NCBI GenBank assembly: GCA_902805475.1
Contig: CADCSX010000013.1
Coordinates: 62,001-126,000 of the forward strand
Length of the DNA: 64,000 bases
Direction of reading: 5' to 3'
Origin: Entonaema liquescens
Lineage: Eukaryota > Ascomycota > Sordariomycetes > Xylariales > Xylariaceae
Part shown: piece after piece, positions 61,740 through 64,000 of the stretch
Numbering within the stretch: the first letter of the stretch is position 1
How the letters are laid out: each line of letters begins with the position of its first letter
The notes under the pieces: generated by a model
Databases searched by the model: none
What the model saw: the letters and a program-made list of their open reading frames with translations, nothing else
What the model was told of the DNA's origin: nothing
Position numbers and translations under genes: made by a program

Positions 61740-62601
61740 TCGGCGTTGAGTTTTATGATAGGGTGAGTTTGGTGATGGCTCTGATTGAACGCTGTCAAAA
61801 TGCTTGACACATGCTAATCGAACGTTTAATTTAATGAATAATTTTATTAAAAGTGGTGTACAGGTGAGTATAGATATCCGGCCTACCTTAAAGAGGGGGG
61901 AAAAGATCCCTCATAATAACAAAAATGGTGTATTAATCGCCGCTTTAAGAGGACTTAAGGAAATATCGTCGAGATAGGTAGTTGTTAAGGTGATTACTTA
62001 ACAAGCCTTAATTCTCGTAGTCGAAGCTGAAAGGTTGATCGATCACATTGGGTCTGAAAAAACCCCAAGGCAAGCGAGTACAGCAGTGAGGAATTTTGGT
62101 CAATAGACGAAGCGTCTGAACTGGCAACTTTGAGGAATGTAGTCCCAAAAGGGAACTATAAATTGATATATCGAATGAAATTCTAAATGTATTATTGATA
62201 ATGACGATATACAGATTGATGCCTTGACTAATTACGTGCCAGCAGTCGCGGTAATACGTAAGAGGCTAGTGTTATTCATCTCAAATAGGTTTAAAGGGTA
62301 CTTAGACGGTAAATTTATATCCTTTATAAAGGGACACTTTTACTAGAGTTTTATACGAGGAGGTAGTACTTAAGGTGTAGAGATGAAATTTGTTGATACC
62401 TCAGGGACTGATAAAGGCGAAGGCAACCTTTTATGTAAAAACTGACGTTGAAGGACGAAGGCACAGAGAACTAACAGGATTAGGTACCCCAGTAGTCTTT
62501 GCAGACAATGATGAATGCCATAGGTTAGGTAATAAGAACTTAGTCTATAAATGAAAGTGTAAGCATTTCACCTCAAGAGTAGTGTGGCAACACAGGAACT
62601 G
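61740..62601 (+). rRNA. rns: small-subunit ribosomal RNA, 5' exon
   Basis: GAGTTTGGTGATGGCTCTGA then TTGAACGCTG at the 5' end, GTGCCAGCAGTCGCGGTAAT near 62237, AACAGGATTAGGTACCCCAG and TAGTC near 62476, and AAATGAAAGTGTAAGCATTT followed by GTGGCAACACAGGAACTGAA. The next expected conserved block (before GATTCGATGATCC-like sequence) is absent, so an intron interrupts near 62601. The 5' end is approximate. Confidence 0.93.
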
Positions 62602-64000
62602 AAAAACGTGAAATTATTTTTAGCCACTAAAAAAAATAAATAATATTCCAGTGTTGGTTCAACTCCAACTCTATTAAATTAATTTTTGTTTAGATTAGGA
62701 CATTTTAAATTATTCTAAATCAAGTATGTCTAGGAACAAAAACTTTTAATGGTTCGTGTTTTTTATATTTATTAGTACTTTTAGTTTTACTATGGTAAGA
62801 CTAGAATTTAATAACCCAGAACTAGAATTCACTAGTATAAAAGTGAAGCTAACTTATAGCGTTTTACTATTATAAGATGTACCGGATCTTTGGTACTACT
62901 GAAATATAATTTAAAATTAAGCTAATTTTTCTATGTAAAGTTTAGAAGTTATACTATAGCAGTCATTAATCGATGAAATAGTGAACGTAATTGGCCTCGA
63001 GGGGTTTGAGCATAAAACTTGACGAGGGGTAGTAACGCATACGACCTAGGACAAAGGTAATAGACAAGAAGTCCGAAGCTGATATATTAAACTTTGAAGA
63101 TTAGTGGACAAAATAGATATTTGCAGGGTGCGTTACGGAACCTGCATTTGTACTCGCCGTAGAGAGTAATATTCTACCATTGGTTTGTAGATTCTATAAA
63201 TTATCACTAGTAAGATGGTGAGGTTTCAACTGGTAGTAAAATCCTGTCGGGTAACTAGGAAGGGAAGTTAACCTAAATGTGTTGTAGTAAAAGGATCTTA
63301 ATTTTGATTTATAGAGTAAAAAGTTATAAGTTAGGGCGAAGTCACTATTGCGAGTAAACATATTTGGAGAGAGTGCTTACAGAGAGGTAATATTTATATA
63401 TTACGCTTTCTATTCTATTTAACGTAATAGTTTTAAAAACAAGTATGAAAATTTGGTAATACCTCTTTATTAATTATATCTGGTATTATTAATAAAAGTA
63501 AAAGTGGTTCACTAATCTTTGAAAGCAAATATACTTCAAGGTTTGTAGAAGACCTTGTGAATACTCTACCGAGTATATACTAGCTCGTATAAAAAATAGT
63601 ATAAATTAATATAAATATAAGAAATGAAAATGATGAAAAAAAAAATTATGTTATCTAGCCATGGTTACTTAGATGAATTTGCAGTTTTAGGGTTTTATTC
63701 CGATTCTCAAATATTTCAACCATGATTTGTGGGTTTCTCAGATGCAGAGTCAAGTTTTATTATTCATAAAGTATTAGACAAAAATGGAAATATTAGTAAA
63801 TTTTCATTTATGTTTACAATTGAGTTGCACATTGATGACTTACATACTTTAGAGTTTATAAAAAATAAATTAGAGTTAGGTAATATTAGAGTATATAAAG
63901 ATAAATGTATATTCACCATATCAGATAAACAAGGTGTTTATAAATTAATCTCTATTTTTGATAAATTTAACCTTAACACTACTAAATACTTAGATTATTT
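62602..64000 (+). other. rns intron, 3' part outside window
   Basis: Inserted after the helix corresponding to about position 910 of the bacterial 16S rRNA. About 1 kb of structured RNA (for example TTGGCCTCGAGGGG, GGGTAGTAACGCATACGACC) precedes a LAGLIDADG ORF. I could not decide between group I and group II. Confidence 0.65.
63624..64000 (+). CDS. LAGLIDADG homing endonuclease in rns intron, 3'-truncated by window
   Basis: ATG 63624; motif 1 WFVGFSDAESSFII, then SFMFTIELHIDDLHTLEFIK, the first half of a two-motif enzyme. As in the gene at 40002, Gly is replaced by Ser in motif 1. Open to the end of the window. Confidence 0.85.

Overview
The window is a piece of a very large, intron-choked fungal mitochondrial genome. 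Every coding frame reads TGA as Trp (translation table 4), all convincing genes lie on the plus strand, the background is AT-rich, and the order cox1 - trnR(ucu) - nad1 - nad4 - atp8 - atp6 - rns is one I associate with filamentous ascomycetes (Pezizomycotina). Sixty-four kilobases hold only five partial or complete respiratory genes, a few tRNAs and the 5' part of the small rRNA. Most of the rest is about 25 introns, most with recognisable group I cores, their homing endonuclease genes (LAGLIDADG and GIY-YIG), displaced gene ends and GC-rich palindromes.

Layout. 1-31103: cox1, entered part-way, with 16 exons that I could join by hand (956-1049, 2376-2386, 4624-4634, 7386-7472, 10921-10923, 12143-12188, 13426-13428, 14658-14681, 15648-15653, 17358-17430, 21486-21569, 22903-22952, 24207-24224, 26530-26685, 28456-28470, 30795-31103). 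Two of these exons are 3 nt long. 31108-32426: an orphan ORF with a ubiquitin-interacting-motif-like tail, then trnR(ucu). 32527-41794: nad1, five exons. 41932-45102: nad4, two exons, followed by a dead endonuclease gene and a displaced old nad4 3' end. 46467-49409: endonuclease remnants, a small orphan ORF and a second nad4 pseudogene. 49572-49724: atp8. 49832-56520: atp6, four exons. 56679-58019: an intact class III aminotransferase gene, foreign to the standard mitochondrial gene set, followed by displaced 3' ends of atp6 and cox1. 58791-60734: trnC-like, an orphan membrane ORF and a second trnR with anticodon UCG. 61740-62601: 5' exon of rns, interrupted by an intron with a LAGLIDADG ORF that runs off the window.

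How it works together. The standard genes encode subunits of complexes I, IV and V. Nearly all endonuclease ORFs either read through from the upstream exon or sit in a loop of the intron RNA. A recurring process shaped the region: an incoming cassette brings its own copy of the downstream end of the gene it enters, and the old end is pushed downstream and decays. This is seen for nad4, atp6 (together with the aminotransferase), a LAGLIDADG gene in cox1 intron 3, a LAGLIDADG gene in nad1 intron 3 and a GIY-YIG gene in nad1 intron 4.

Exon borders were placed by protein continuity together with the usual group I rule (U before the intron, G at its end). They are hand calls and were not modelled with folding software.
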